From Stratiolaelaps scimitus (taxonomy: Eukaryota; Arthropoda; Arachnida; Mesostigmata; Laelapidae), in contig JABWDB010000067.1 of the NCBI GenBank assembly GCA_019614645.1, positions 372,001-436,000 on the forward strand: a DNA stretch of 64,000 bases, given 5' to 3'. Below are positions 1-10,522 of this stretch, in pieces; positions within the stretch are counted from its first letter, which is position 1; each line of letters starts with the position of its first letter. The translations under genes were made by a program, and so were the position numbers. A model generated the notes under the pieces. The model was not told the DNA's origin and ran no database searches. It saw only the letters and a list, made by a program, of their open reading frames with translations.

Positions 1-116
1 ACCATTGACGTAATTGTCTTTTCTCAAATATCAGCATTTTTCTGAAGCAGAGATCAACTCAACGGTTCAATCAAGTTCAATCGTGTTTGTTGTCTTTGTT
101 GTTGATTATATTTAAG

Positions 117-315
117 GTGGCACGTGATGCAATGGCCAATGTCGTTCTTTTTCCGAACACTCTACAATATCATGAGGTTTGCTGTATCTCTTTTTCGAAA
201 TGACTCGCGTTTGGCCATTACGAATGCTGAGGGTAACGTCCGACAATTTATTAAAGAATTTACTGACAGATATGGACCCGTCGTTCCAACATTCCTCGAA
301 ACCAGCTATAACCAG
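117..315 (+). CDS. FAF2: FAF2 exon 1 seen: membrane-hairpin region and start of UAS domain
   Basis: The exon follows a T-rich tract and AG at 115-116 and ends at CAG before GTAAG. One base completes a codon from an upstream exon, so this is not the first coding exon. It encodes a hydrophobic stretch (PMSFFFRTLYNIMRFAVSLF) matching the ER/lipid-droplet hairpin region, then FIKEFTDRYG, typical of the start of the FAF2 UAS domain. Confidence 0.88.
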
Positions 316-3300
316 GTAAGCCATTTTCGTTCACATATGTTTGATATAATTAACCTTTTGAAACTACATATGCATATACACATTTATACATATAGATACA
401 GGGCTTATACGTAGGGCTTATACGTATAGATACAGGGCTACTATCCATAGTACTCCAAAGGCTTCAGGATACCTCCGGATTTGTCAATATTTATTTTAGT
501 GTATGTGAGTGCGTTTATGTAATTCTGAAAAAAATATCCTGGTTGAGGTCGAGTCATGCAATGCAATACAAATTCTCCTTGATCGACCAAAGGTTTGATG
601 GATTATGATATAGGTGTGCACGAATAATTCAGAGTAATTCCGCGAGCTTATAGGTATTTTTATATATGTTTTATGAGAGGGGATTTGGCACTGTCTGCTT
701 TCCCGCGCGGATGCGACGTGACGCTCCTCATCATGTGGCCCCCAATTGTTGGTTTTGCGCTCGGTGTGACCTACCACAAATGGGCGGATAGTTGGTTCGC
801 TACGTCGATTATTTATACGAATGTCGAACAATTTACCTCTAGTGTTATTTGCTTGCATTCTTTTGTTTGTACATCGGAGTATCCGAAGGTGGAAAACATG
901 GGAGTGCATGCAAATGCATGTCAACACCGTGACCTTCCCGCCCGCCTTTTGGAACTGTTGACTATGTTCAACAGTTCTTGGTTCATAAGTGTATGTGATC
1001 ACTGGCCAATATTAATGCGTCAAAGCTAATTGTCTTTTCTCTATCCAAATTTTTACAGGCGTTGTCCAGGGCAAAAGCTGAATTACGTTTCTTGCTTGTC
1101 TATTTGCATAACCCCTCGCACGAGGATACCGATAATTTCTGCAGGACAGTATTCTGCACCCCGGAAGTGGTCAACTGGTTAGGGGAGAATATGCTTGTCT
1201 GGGGTTGTTCCGTACAATTACCCGAAGGACACAAAGGTCAGTGCTACAACAAACACAATTAGTAATAGCTCACTCGACATGACTCTCTACATTTGATTTC
1301 AGCTTGAAGTAATTGTACCTTTTTGTACGAGTGATCTGTATCAATATTCACTTTATATTAATAAGTGTTATCACTTCCTAAATAATGTCACTGCTGCATG
1401 CTATTAGATCACTTGTAAAAGGAGAATGTTGGCATAACCAAAAGGATAAACTAAGTTTTTCAGTTACAACTTTTCGATGTCTTTTTTGGCTTTCATCTGT
1501 TTATTTCCTATTGTACCGGTGCAGTATCTAGAACAATAAAGGAACGCACATATCCTTTCGTATGCGTTGTGGTTCTGCGGGAGTCGCGTATGACTTTAGT
1601 AGCCCGGATTCAGGGTCAGATCGAGAGCGCAGGCCAACTTCTCAGCATTTTGACGACCGTGAAAGCTGATAACGAGGCTTCACTGAGAGCGGCTCAGATT
1701 GAAAGGTTCGTATAGGTCAATCAATCAATTTGAAATATGTGTGATGTTATGTGTATTATAAGGCTATTAATATTATTATATAACAGAACACGCGAGTGAG
1801 TGGGTAAGTATGCATTGTACATAAATAAATTACCTGTTTGTTTTTAAGTCTGTAGGATTTGCTCTTTTATCACTGAAATATAGTCTGATTTAAATTTAAC
1901 TACGATAACAGATGATTATTTTAAACAAATCATCATTGAACTGGAGGAATCTAACGCGGGAGCTCGTGCTTTTGAATCCACCAATGCATGGATGGAACGA
2001 AGGTGTTCATTGTATTCATTCAGTGGTTGATCGCCAGAAGGTGAACTCTAAGTTTAGAAAATTTATCTATGGAGAACAGATTTTTAGTCATTTAGGAGTT
2101 ATCTGTATAATTTTTATATCTTCCATCATCACTGGCCAACCCCGAAGACTTATTGACTAGATTTCCCAGGACGATTTGAGTCCCGGTCGACACCAATTAA
2201 TTAGTTCCTTCGTAACAAAAAAATGGTTGTGATACGGTTGGGAATACGGGTTTAAGGATCTTAAAACTTAAAGAGGTGCGCCGCCCTCCAGGTAACTCAC
2301 CTCTGTTTACTTTCGAAGCCCTAGGCGGCCACGGCCCCTCACTTCTAATCGAAGGAGTTTGCTACAGACCGATCCGCGCTACCGGGGACAAGGGCGCAGG
2401 ATCTTTCTTTCTGAAGCGCCTCTCCAGCTGTGCAGGGAGGCAATGTCATCGCCTCCTCGGGGATGACCATGACGGCCCTTAGCCAGACCCCCTGTCCCAT
2501 CTAGCTTTCGAATATACGCACAATCATAATCAATATCCGACATAGAATAAACAATAATGAGAAGTGCTTGGTAAGGATCCTTAGCCGTTTACAGAAAATC
2601 TACAAAGGGTTTTTAATAAAACACAAGTTCAACGTGACATTCCATTTTCCGATTGCAAAACATACTCTTGCGCGTGTTCAACCTCCACTAACGTTACTTG
2701 TGTCTAGAAAAATGCATTGTACAGCAAGCACATCATGTTATAACACATTTTCTTGATATGAGCTGATTAAATTGCCAGGTCTGTACTATATGAATAGATG
2801 TCGTAATAGTCGAACTGTTGTTTGAGAAGAACGCAGTGCCAAAATTGAGAATAGACAAATGGCAACGACAAAATCGATAACTTCTAGTAGTGGCGGGTCG
2901 ACAGAAGTTCAGGATGTTGATATCGACGATTCTGTATTTGAACCCATCGTTCCACGGTAGAGCAGCTACTTAAAACTGTTGCATATAATGAACCTCGTAA
3001 TATTGGTATAGTTTGACGTCGATCAGTTTGTATTATTGAACTCGGGAGGACCTGTTAAGTTCTTATTCATTACTCACATTTAAGATTTAGCGAGACCTTT
3101 TGATGTTGGGGAAATCATTTTCTGTATGGTTTTATTTTGTTTACAAATTTGTTGTATTTTTGCGCAGGAATGAAAGGAGTGTAAACCAGACCTTGAGACA
3201 ACAACAAGACGAGGCTTACCTCCAGTCACTTAGGGCTGACCAAGAGAAAGCGCGCAGGAAACGCGAAGAGGAACAACGTAAACGGGTGCGTTTGCCTGAA

Positions 3301-4769
3301 TGAATGTCTATCGGTTTGTAACTATTCCTTGAAGGCAATCCACATAATTTCCAATTCCCCCAAGTCATTAAATCTATCCTCGAGCGCTCTCTGCGGATGA
3401 TTTCCTTTGTTGTAGCATAACTGAGTATATCGATCGAGTGTACATCACGTTTAGGTAAGATCCGTGTAAGAATTGTTGCTAATGCTCTAAGGTCCGAATA
3501 TTAGGACGCAGATGAGGCGGCGGCCCGGCAAGCAGCCGAAGAGGCTCGTGCCGCAGAGTTGCGCGAACGTGAGAAGCTCGAGCTGGCACGGAAGGTTCCT
3601 GTTGAGCCTGCAAAAGACGACGAGGGTGCTATTCAGTTAGCGCTTAGACTGCCTTCGGGAAAGAGAATTGATCGCCGATTCCTTCAGACACATTCCATGA
3701 AGGTATGACATCAAGTTGTTGGTAGATAATTAACAGGAAGTGATTACAACTAGGTAAATGTGAAGATTTATTGATTTATTATAAATGAACTGCAATTTTT
3801 ATAATGCTTAAGTTCTCTAATATATCATCAGGTCGCGGGACTCGAACATGCGCCCTCCGGCTTTTTACAGCCAGGGGTTTATAAAACCCAGTAAATAGAC
3901 AAATGGACCACGTAAACATTTGAAAAGTATTTTACGGTGAAATGTTTATCAATTGCGATCATGTTTCAACACATATGTATGGTTTATGGCCATATACACA
4001 TCTATACCACCGAAATCATTCTTATTATTAATTAATTTTATTACTACCTAATAACGCGTTACGCTGCTCTCGATAACTCTCACATTATTTGGGGTTGTAT
4101 TTTGGAAAATCGACGTTTGTACTTGTGTCTCAATTTATCTAACGTGTTCGAAATAATGGTCCAAAAGGTTTGTTGGTGATACTTGCCGGTCTTGTCCTTT
4201 TCGTCATAGTGCATTTTCGTCGAGTCAAGACCGCACTCAAAAAAGTTCCCGTCGTTTGAGGCGTTATTCGAAATCGTTGGCACATTTCATTCATAGTCCG
4301 CAAAATGATATATGCTCACAACAAAGACGTATGCTCGTTCGGAAGCCATAACTCGAGTTATCATCGCTAAGTTTAACTTAAAATGGACTGACAAATACTT
4401 ATTTATAATAAGTAATAATAATATATAAGTAATAATTAATAAATAATATAATATTTGTTAATTATGGCGATTATTTTCTGTACATTTTATTGGCACATTA
4501 GACTACGGACTGAAAATAATGAAATGACCTTATTTCTGTTACATTTAAACGAATTTATAATCATCCATCTTTGTTTGTGTTTCTAGTATCTCTACTATTA
4601 TGTATTGTGTCATTCGGACGCACCGGACAACTTCGAGATTCACACAAGCTATCCGCGAAGGAAGATACCGTGTCAGCCTGCGTCTGACAGTGATGAAGAC
4701 CCGCCATCATTCAGCGAATTTGGTCTTGCGAGGAATGAGAGCCTCATGGTCTCGGATCTCGATGCTTAG
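117..4769 (+). CDS. FAF2: FAF2/UBXD8 (FAS-associated factor 2), six 3' coding exons, N-terminus off window
   Basis: Six exons (117-315, 1059-1236, 1525-1705, 3168-3285, 3505-3702, 4587-4769) join in one frame to give 351 residues plus a TAG stop. The order of parts is that of FAF2: a hydrophobic membrane-hairpin region (exon 1), a thioredoxin-like UAS domain (exons 2-3, with the motif LRFLLVYLH), a charged coiled coil with LRQQQDEAYL (exon 4), more coil and the start of the UBX domain (exon 5), and the UBX end (exon 6). In known relatives the protein sits in the ER and on lipid droplets and recruits p97/VCP to ubiquitinated clients for ERAD. Vertebrate FAF2 is about 445 residues, so roughly 100 N-terminal residues including the UBA domain are missing to the left. 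All boundaries are GT-AG and the phases agree. Family identity is highly confident; exact splice sites are by eye. Confidence 0.93.
1059..1236 (+). CDS. FAF2: FAF2 exon 2: UAS domain
   Basis: The exon lies between TTTTTACAG and the donor GTCAGT, is 178 bp, starts in phase 0 and ends in phase 1. It encodes AKAELRFLLVYLHNPSHEDT and a further segment with CAPEV-like CTPEVVNWL, the thioredoxin-like UAS core. Confidence 0.92.
1525..1705 (+). CDS. FAF2: FAF2 exon 3: second half of UAS domain
   Basis: The exon follows GGTGCAG and ends at GAAAG before GTTCGT. It encodes SRTIKERTYPFVCVVVLRES and RMTLVARIQGQIES, which align in order with the YPFLAMI...RMTVVGRLEG part of vertebrate FAF2. The donor is weaker than the others. 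Confidence 0.9.
1706..3167 (+). other. FAF2 intron 3 with GC-rich patch and orphan exon-like ORF
   Basis: The intron is about 1.46 kb. It contains a GC-rich patch near 2275-2485 that reads as open in one frame but resembles no family I know. It also has a short ATG-started frame at 2860-2958 followed by a donor-like CCACG|GTAGAG. No transposon signature was recognised. Confidence 0.4.
3168..3285 (+). CDS. FAF2: FAF2 exon 4: coiled coil
   Basis: The acceptor is TGCGCAG and the donor is GTGCGT. The exon encodes NQTLRQQQDEAYLQSLRADQ followed by a Lys/Arg/Glu-rich helix. This is nearly identical to the most conserved coiled-coil stretch of FAF2 across animals, and is the single best identifier of the gene. 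Confidence 0.94.
3505..3702 (+). CDS. FAF2: FAF2 exon 5: Ala/Glu-rich coil and start of UBX domain
   Basis: The exon is 198 bp and phase 0 at both ends, between TATTAG and GTATGA. An Ala/Glu/Arg-rich helix leads into QLALRLPSGKRIDRRFLQTH, the first beta strands of the ubiquitin-like UBX domain (family pattern: hydrophobic-x-LPxGxRxxRRF). Confidence 0.9.
3835..3895 (-). repeat. tRNA-like fragment (SINE or tRNA pseudogene)
   Basis: On the minus strand a short stem region is followed by ATGTTCGAGTCCCGCG, a good match to the pol III B box and T arm of a tRNA. No convincing A box or acceptor stem pairs with it, so it is not called as a working tRNA. It lies in FAF2 intron 5. Confidence 0.35.
4587..4769 (+). 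CDS. FAF2: FAF2 exon 6: end of UBX domain and stop
   Basis: The exon begins after TGTTTCTAG with YLYYYVLCHSDAPDNFEIHT, then YPRRKIPC, which replaces the FPRR p97-binding loop of vertebrate FAF2. It ends in an acidic tail closing at TAG (4767-4769). The F-to-Y change in the FPR loop is worth noting. An AATAAA at 5175-5180 may be the polyadenylation signal. Confidence 0.92.
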   Translation, partial: YLYYYVLCHSDAPDNFEIHTSYPRRKIPCQPASDSDEDPPSFSEFGLARNESLMVSDLDA

Positions 4770-5989
4770 TCGAGTCTCCAATGACAGGAAGCTGTGTTGT
4801 GTGTTCTCGAAACTCCTACATAGTAGTATAAATTATAAAGTGCATCAAAATCAAGTCAGGCAGCAGTGTACACAATGTAACGGTGGTCTGGATGGGGGGG
4901 GCGGGGAGGAGGAATAATCGCTATGACGAGTGAATATAGAACATTTAGTTGAACACCACAGGACTAAGGACTGATCGTATCTAGGAATATTACGGGCGCG
5001 AGAGGAGATGGAGGTAGTGGAGGACAACGCGGCTGTGTGCCCTGATGGAACTTTGAAACGAGATCATCCGACGTCAATCAAATACTGTTACTGCGAACAT
5101 AAGATACATCGAATTAGCGATTATAAGTTTCGATTTTTTTCAGTATCATATTGGGTTTTTAGAATCTGTCTCATAATAAATGAGGCAACAAGAATACGCA
5201 TGATAAAATAGGTTAACAGGGAAAAAGGTAGTAGAGAGATAAAAAGAAATGTTGCATGTTCGGATGATCCTATGCCTCGAAATTGACCCAATTCACACTC
5301 GGTGTATTATTGTATGTAACTCGTAGTAGGAAGCGTTTATCTGTTCCGGTTGCCAAGGGGCGCCGCGAGCAAGGAGACAACAGCTGGACTCCGGAGCTGT
5401 TTCGAATTAAAGATCATTAGAAACGTACGACTGTAGCACCGACGACGCTTTGCTTGGTCAATAATGTGAGGTATTGACATACGCAATATATATATATTTA
5501 TATATATTCACTGTGTTTATAGGTAGGATAGATACGTTTATACATTTAAGAGTTGAATGAGCAACAAGCAAGTCGAGTCCGAGATTGAGGCTGAGGGCGT
5601 TGGGTGGTGAGGGCCTATGTACAATATCAAAAAGGTGATGCGTAAATAGAGTATCGTATGATGATAATGATAACGTGTGCATGAGCGATGAGTGGGTTGG
5701 AGGGCACAAGGCGGTTGTCTTAATGTATTCATTATTAGATTCCAACAAATAGAATTTTACGATGGAAACATTGATAATAAAGCGACGGGCAATGTATTTA
5801 ACAACCGGTGTTTTGATTATCGATACAAATCATGAGGGGTGTCTTTTATCGCTGGTGTTATCAACACCAGCGAAGACAGTTGTTCTTTGATATCACACTT
5901 CAGGTTACACAAGAGAAACTTCCTTTTCCGAGCTCTCTATCCTTGCAAAGTGTAGTGTGTATGTCAGGGCATACGAACGGTAACTATTA
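4770..5989. other. FAF2 3' UTR and spacer before mariner element 1
   Basis: The segment holds the presumed FAF2 3' UTR, a G-rich run near 4893-4915, AATAAA at 5175-5180 and an AT-rich tract near 5480-5520. A perfect 11-bp inverted repeat lies at 5849-5873 (arms TCGCTGGTGTT and AACACCAGCGA). No other coding signal was found. Confidence 0.5.
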
Positions 5990-6678
5990 GGCTGTCCTCT
6001 TCAAACTTTCGCCTCTTTAAATGCCGATAACTTTTGAACTAAATGAGTTAGAATAAAGATATTTTGGTATGAGTTAGAGGCGTATAAGTTTTCAAATTAG
6101 ATGTCGAACACTCCACACGCATTTTCATCTGCTCAGCACTCAGTATATGGGGAACCCATTTTGCATTGATTTTCTTCATCTTCAGTACATTGGTGACAAT
6201 TTTATGACATGTCACCCGAGGAATCCCAGTTTCAGCCGACAAAGACCTCATGGACCAAGCTCTAGTTTGCTCAAAAGCTGCCTTGATTCTGTCAATCCGT
6301 TCGTCCCTCGTTGCACCTGATTTGTGGTCCCCGCCTCGGTGATCATCGGTGTCCTTATCTCCACTGTTAAATCGCTTGCACCAACTTTGCACCGTTCACA
6401 GGTATAAGGCAGACCTGCCGTACGCGTTCACTAATTGTCGATGGATTTCAGCTAAAGGGTGTTTTTGGAGAAACAAAGACTTGATGTTTTCCCGTTGATT
6501 TTTGGGAGAATTTGAACTTTCTGCTGCAGTGTCCATCTTTCTGATCGTATCGAAACCACTTAGTGTTCGAAAGGAAGCCACGTTCCTGCCGCGTGCCCAC
6601 TCCAAAACTCAACGCATTGTATCGCGTAGTTCGGATTGTGCGCCATTCGAAAGGCGCGAACATTTGAAGGGGACAGCC
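5990..6678 (-). mobile_element. Internally deleted mariner-like element 1 (689 bp)
   Basis: The ends are inverted copies starting GGCTGTCC, and the similarity runs inward for more than 30 bp with a few mismatches (left 5990 onward, right ending 6678). TA dinucleotides flank both sides (5988-5989 and 6679-6680), as expected for the Tc1/mariner target. The inside encodes only the N-terminal DNA-binding half of a mariner transposase on the minus strand; the catalytic half is gone. It is therefore non-autonomous, and transposition would need enzyme from elsewhere. Confidence 0.85.
6048..6536 (-). pseudogene. Truncated mariner transposase, DNA-binding domain only
   Basis: The minus-strand frame from the ATG at 6536 reads NSPKNQRENIKSLFLQKHPL and then, after an in-frame TGA near 6392-6394, WCKRFNSGDKDTDDHRGGD, LSAETGIPRVTCHKIV and KWVPHILSAEQ. 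This is the paired helix-turn-helix region and the WVPHxL linker of mariner transposases. The frame then runs into unrelated sequence (6048-6085) with no DDE-type catalytic core. Confidence 0.8.
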
Positions 6679-6683
6679 TAATA

Positions 6684-7770
6684 TTAGGTTTGACCCAAAA
6701 ATAATATGTTTCAAGAGAACTGAAATCCATCGAAGGTTGGTTAGTGTGGACGGCCATAATGCCCTGAGTCGAGCACAGGTGTACGGTCGGTGTGAGCAGT
6801 TTAGGCAAGGCGACTTGGACATCAATGAACATCGAGGGCGCTTGCCCCTTCCCGAATTTAGATTCGACGAACGGATCGAGATAATCGAAAAAGCTTTTGA
6901 ACAAACTAGACCTTGGTCATTGACGACTTTATCGGCTGAAATTAGCGTGCCTCGTGAAACATGTCGTCGAGTTATGAAAAATAATCTGAGTATGAGAGAA
7001 AAAATGTGCAAATGGGTCCCTCGTTAACTCGGTCCTGGCCAACTGAAAATGCGTGAGGAGTGTTCGCGAGACAATTTGAAGATATATAGGCAGCAAAAAA
7101 GTTGCTTAGAGCATATCGATGCAGTGGGCGAGACATGGGTCATCCTTTATAGGGGACCGGAAAAAGATCAAGTGAAACAGTGACTGCGACCAGGTGAACA
7201 GGTAATGGCGGTAGCAGTACCAAATAGATTCGAGCCTAAAGTAATGGTAGCACTTGACAGGGATTGCAACAGAATTTGCAACTTCGAGATTTTGGGCTCA
7301 AAAGAAAAAATGGACTCGGCTCGATATCTCGAGTTCTTGAAGGGACTCATGAATAATTGGCATGGCAATAGGAAGCACCGAGTGTGGCTGCTCGATGACA
7401 ATGCTAGGGTATATCGTAGCAATGAAATTACGTCCTGACTTAAAGCCAACAAGATTGAGCAATGGCATCATCCCCCCCTATTCTCCCGATTTAAGCCGGT
7501 GTGACTATGGTTGGTTCCATCGATTAAAGAGGGCAATAGGTGGCAAAAGGTATGCAAACATCGATTTACTCAAGAGGGCTTGAATAACGAAGTTATAAAT
7601 GGTATAGAAATGGTGCATGCCTAGCCGTTATAAGGCTGCCAGAACTTTGGGATCAGTGTATAAATAAAAGAGGTGCATACCTATAGCTCATACTAAAAAT
7701 CTTTGTTTTAACTTACTTTGTTTAGCCGATATTGAAATTTATGTGACTCATTATTTTTGGATGAACCTAA
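6684..7770 (+). mobile_element. Mariner-like element 2 (1087 bp)
   Basis: The inverted ends start TTAGGTT and share CCAAAAATAAT a few bases in (left 6684 onward, right ending 7770). TA lies at 6682-6683 and 7771-7772. The element begins 5 bp from the end of element 1 and points the opposite way. It carries most of a transposase reading on the plus strand with several stops. A full mariner is near 1.3 kb; here the first part of the transposase is missing. Confidence 0.85.
6737..7690 (+). pseudogene. Decayed mariner transposase (DD34D family)
   Basis: Segments in order: the helix-turn-helix (RVMKNNLS region), KWVPR, LEHIDAVGETWVILYRGPE (catalytic block 1), MAVAVPNRFEPKVMVALD, FLKGLMNNWHGN, LLDDNARVYRSNEI (block 2, with the second Asp), and after a frameshift YSPDLSRCDYG (block 3, with the third Asp). 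Stops fall near 7025, 7182 and 7437, and a frame shift is needed near 7475. The usual DNARPH reads DNARVY. The first catalytic Asp of the GDETW block is replaced by Gly (AVGETW). This copy cannot encode a working enzyme. Confidence 0.85.
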
Positions 7771-7772
7771 TA

Positions 7773-9251
7773 AATGACCAACTTTGTAGGCCAGCTTTTT
7801 GTACATGGCTGCTGTGTCTAATAATTAGCACCAAAATCATATGGCGACATGGGATAATTGACTAATCGGGGATCTCAAATTATGCGGTCTCCGATAGAAT
7901 GCATTGAGGGTCTAAGTTCAGATTCAGATATACCACAAGACAGTGAATGATGAATGTAGATATAGCAACACGTACTGATACTTAGTTAGTATCGTAACCC
8001 AAATACTTGTATCTTGCTTTTCCTAGATTGACTTCAATGTTCAAGTAGCGAATAACAATTAAGTTCCTTTAATATCAAAACTATCGCCCCCTTTTTGACT
8101 CATTTTAAGCCTCATACATGTTTCTATAATATTGGAATCGGATGGTCATTGTGTTATTACGTAAAACATTTTAGGAAAAACGGAGTGTCAAATAGCACCG
8201 ATTTAAGAGTTAAAGATACAGTATTTATTGTTAGATCGGATTAGTCCCACCTTAGCTAGTGTTCTTCTTGTCCCTGATCGAATGTGTTCCTCTTCAATCT
8301 AACATCATTGCTCAGAGCAACTAAAGTGTAGAGCTATGTGTTGCATGACATAAGTGGAAGGGATAGCCTCAAGCTTTTTACGCAGCGAATAAACTCTGTA
8401 AGCATCATGCGAGGCTATTAATATGTCCTATGTAATGGCAATCTTTACCGAGAGTCTCCAATAGTTGAGTGTTCATCCCCTGTTGGTGGTGGTGGTGGCC
8501 GCGTTATGCGCATGCGTTATGTTATTTTTTGTTTGTTTGGGGAGGATGATGATACCCGAAGTGTTCTTGACATGTTCGAGTGTGATTAGATAAATTTCAA
8601 GGTGGGTTCATGGTGTGAAAAAAATAAAACTATAATATATTGTCTCTTGGCTGCGAATGAATGGTTGATATTTAAAGAATATCTTTTGAAGAGATGAACC
8701 AGATAGATGAGCGGACCCGCAACGGCTCTGGACGGAGCCACAAATTCACCAGTGAACATCAGCCTAGCCCTCAAATCCGGTTATCTACGAGTGGCCTTCC
8801 ACCCTAGTAGATGGAAAAAATATGATGAGGGCTGGAGGAAAATTATGTGAAAATAAACTGAAGGAAAGACCATCCACTTCAGTGGGCATGTTCACTCAAG
8901 AAAACGACAAATCGATCAGGATATAGCAACGATCCACTCCTGTAAACTGAATCTGTATTAATGTGTCACACGTTTATTCTATATCGTCGGGCTGCAAATT
9001 ATGTGTAAGAGCTCAAAGGATCTGAACGGCCAGCTGCTATCAAAATATTGATACGACGAACTGCTGTTCATTATTTCTGATTGGAGTAAAAATTAGCATC
9101 TAAAACTCACAACCACCTAAAGCATTTCCGATAGTCTACTTTTATTAGTCGGTCCACGCTCCACACTTAATGAAGTGTCAATGTCATTTGGCACTTCATT
9201 TGGTGTCGAGTGAAAATATGCGTAGGCTAAGGATGTTGAGTAGCGACAGGG
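7773..9251. other. AT-rich spacer, nothing recognised
   Basis: No frame longer than about 60 residues looks like a known family on either strand. The segment has a short GGT run at 8482-8498 and is otherwise ordinary AT-rich intergenic sequence. Confidence 0.4.
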
Positions 9252-9530
9252 TTATCTCTGGAGAATAAACAATGAGGAATTAAAAAGAGAATAATGACAT
9301 TTAGTCAGTTGATCAGCGTTGATAATCAATTGGGTGCAAGTTAAGAGTTTTCGCACCTTTTCTATGGCTGAATGTGTTGGAGATATTCTCTGGCGATCGA
9401 TGACTCTGCCCAAGGCTCTAAGGTCGCAGGAACGGAAAGCGTAATTTTGAATTTGCCTGTCAGGCCGTAGTACTGAGTTCTCCAAGAGGCCTCCTCCAGC
9501 AGATCCAGGTTGGCAAGCCGCTCTTTCCAC
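9252..9530 (-). pseudogene. Ty3/gypsy-like reverse transcriptase fragment
   Basis: The minus-strand frame contains ALGRVIDRQRISPTHSAIEK followed by VRKLL. This resembles the FLGHVIxxxGIxPxxxKIxAI block just after the palm of gypsy-type reverse transcriptases. The rest of the frame is weaker. Flanking sequence to about 10045 may belong to the same element but gives no firm motif. Confidence 0.45.
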
Positions 9531-10282
9531 CTATAATAGAATCAGGTTAGCATTGTTATCCACAATAACATCCCAAGCGGCATCCTTCGCGTACGCATAT
9601 AAAGTTGACAGTTAGTGTGCCGCCATTAAGCAATTGATTAGCCGGTTGACCAGCGTTTGGAACTCTAGCAGCCTTTGTCGTTAGAGAGTTCCTCATTAAG
9701 CAGTAGTACAATAGGCTTTCCCCAGGGCTCTGGTTACATACATGGGATGTCCGAATTAGTCCATCTGAGTGGTTGATAGACGTATTCGTTATGAAGCTAT
9801 ATCATGTTAAGGCAGGAAGCCGTCGTAAAGATGTCGTGGCACCGAGCAGGTGTAATGTCGTTCCTTAACCATCTTGAAATAGAGGACTGCAGCGCGCGTC
9901 CTGTAAATCTTGTTCGGGAGCGGAAATGAAAGCGATACGTACAATTCAGTCACAAACGCAGTTGCCGGTGACATCTTAAACAGATTGAACTCAGGATAAT
10001 AAACATAGGTGGTCCAAGGACAGAACCTTGCAGTGTCATTCACTGTTGATCACCTGCTAAGACGACTCAATATTACCAAGTTTGACTTCCTGCCTTCTGT
10101 CAGAAAGCTAAGAGCGGAACTAATCACAAGCGACCACCGCAAACCAAACTCACTGAGGTAAAAACAAACTCGTCTAATTAAGATTCACTTCAAGTTAGGT
10201 CAACACAACTATTTCAAACATATTTCTCGAATCGTAATGCTGCGTCATCGGTCAGTAGTTTGGTGGAAGCGTCCAACAACCT
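9531..10282. other. Probable retroelement debris, unassigned
   Basis: A 78-residue minus frame (9807-10043) and neighbouring frames are open, but I recognise no motif. The position next to a gypsy-like fragment on the same strand suggests the same decayed element; this is inference. Confidence 0.3.
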
Positions 10283-10297
10283 GTGTTCTTGTAGGAA

Positions 10298-10507
10298 ACT
10301 GTTTTTCGAGCTGACCCTCAGCTGTTCCCCTATCTGACCCAGGCCTCAACTCTTAACCTTTAGGTATTACTATGAGGACCTGTCGGGGCCACCTTTGCTT
10401 ATTCTCTGCCTTACTCGTACCTGATAAGAATCTTCAGATAAAGAAAGATGATAAAGAACTCCAAAGATTCTCCGCGTATGACAGGATTTGAACCCAACAC
10501 ACACGAG
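10298..10507 (-). mobile_element. 5'-truncated tRNA-derived SINE with 15-bp target duplication
   Basis: The body matches the full copy at 19938-20195 over about 200 bp (CAGCTGTTCCCCTATCTGAC, ACTATGAGGACCTGTCGGGG and GATAAAGAACTCCAAAGATT are shared). It is cut inside the tRNA-like head, just after the GGATTTGAACC B-box region. An exact 15-bp direct repeat GTGTTCTTGTAGGAA flanks it (10283-10297 and 10508-10522), the footprint of LINE-driven retroposition. Confidence 0.85.
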
Positions 10508-10522
10508 GTGTTCTTGTAGGAA

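Noticed and set aside
5458..5748. Two overlapping minus-strand frames of 96 and 64 residues
   Set aside because: Low-complexity Ser/His/Leu and AT-repeat-derived sequence in the FAF2 3' flank, with no family likeness.
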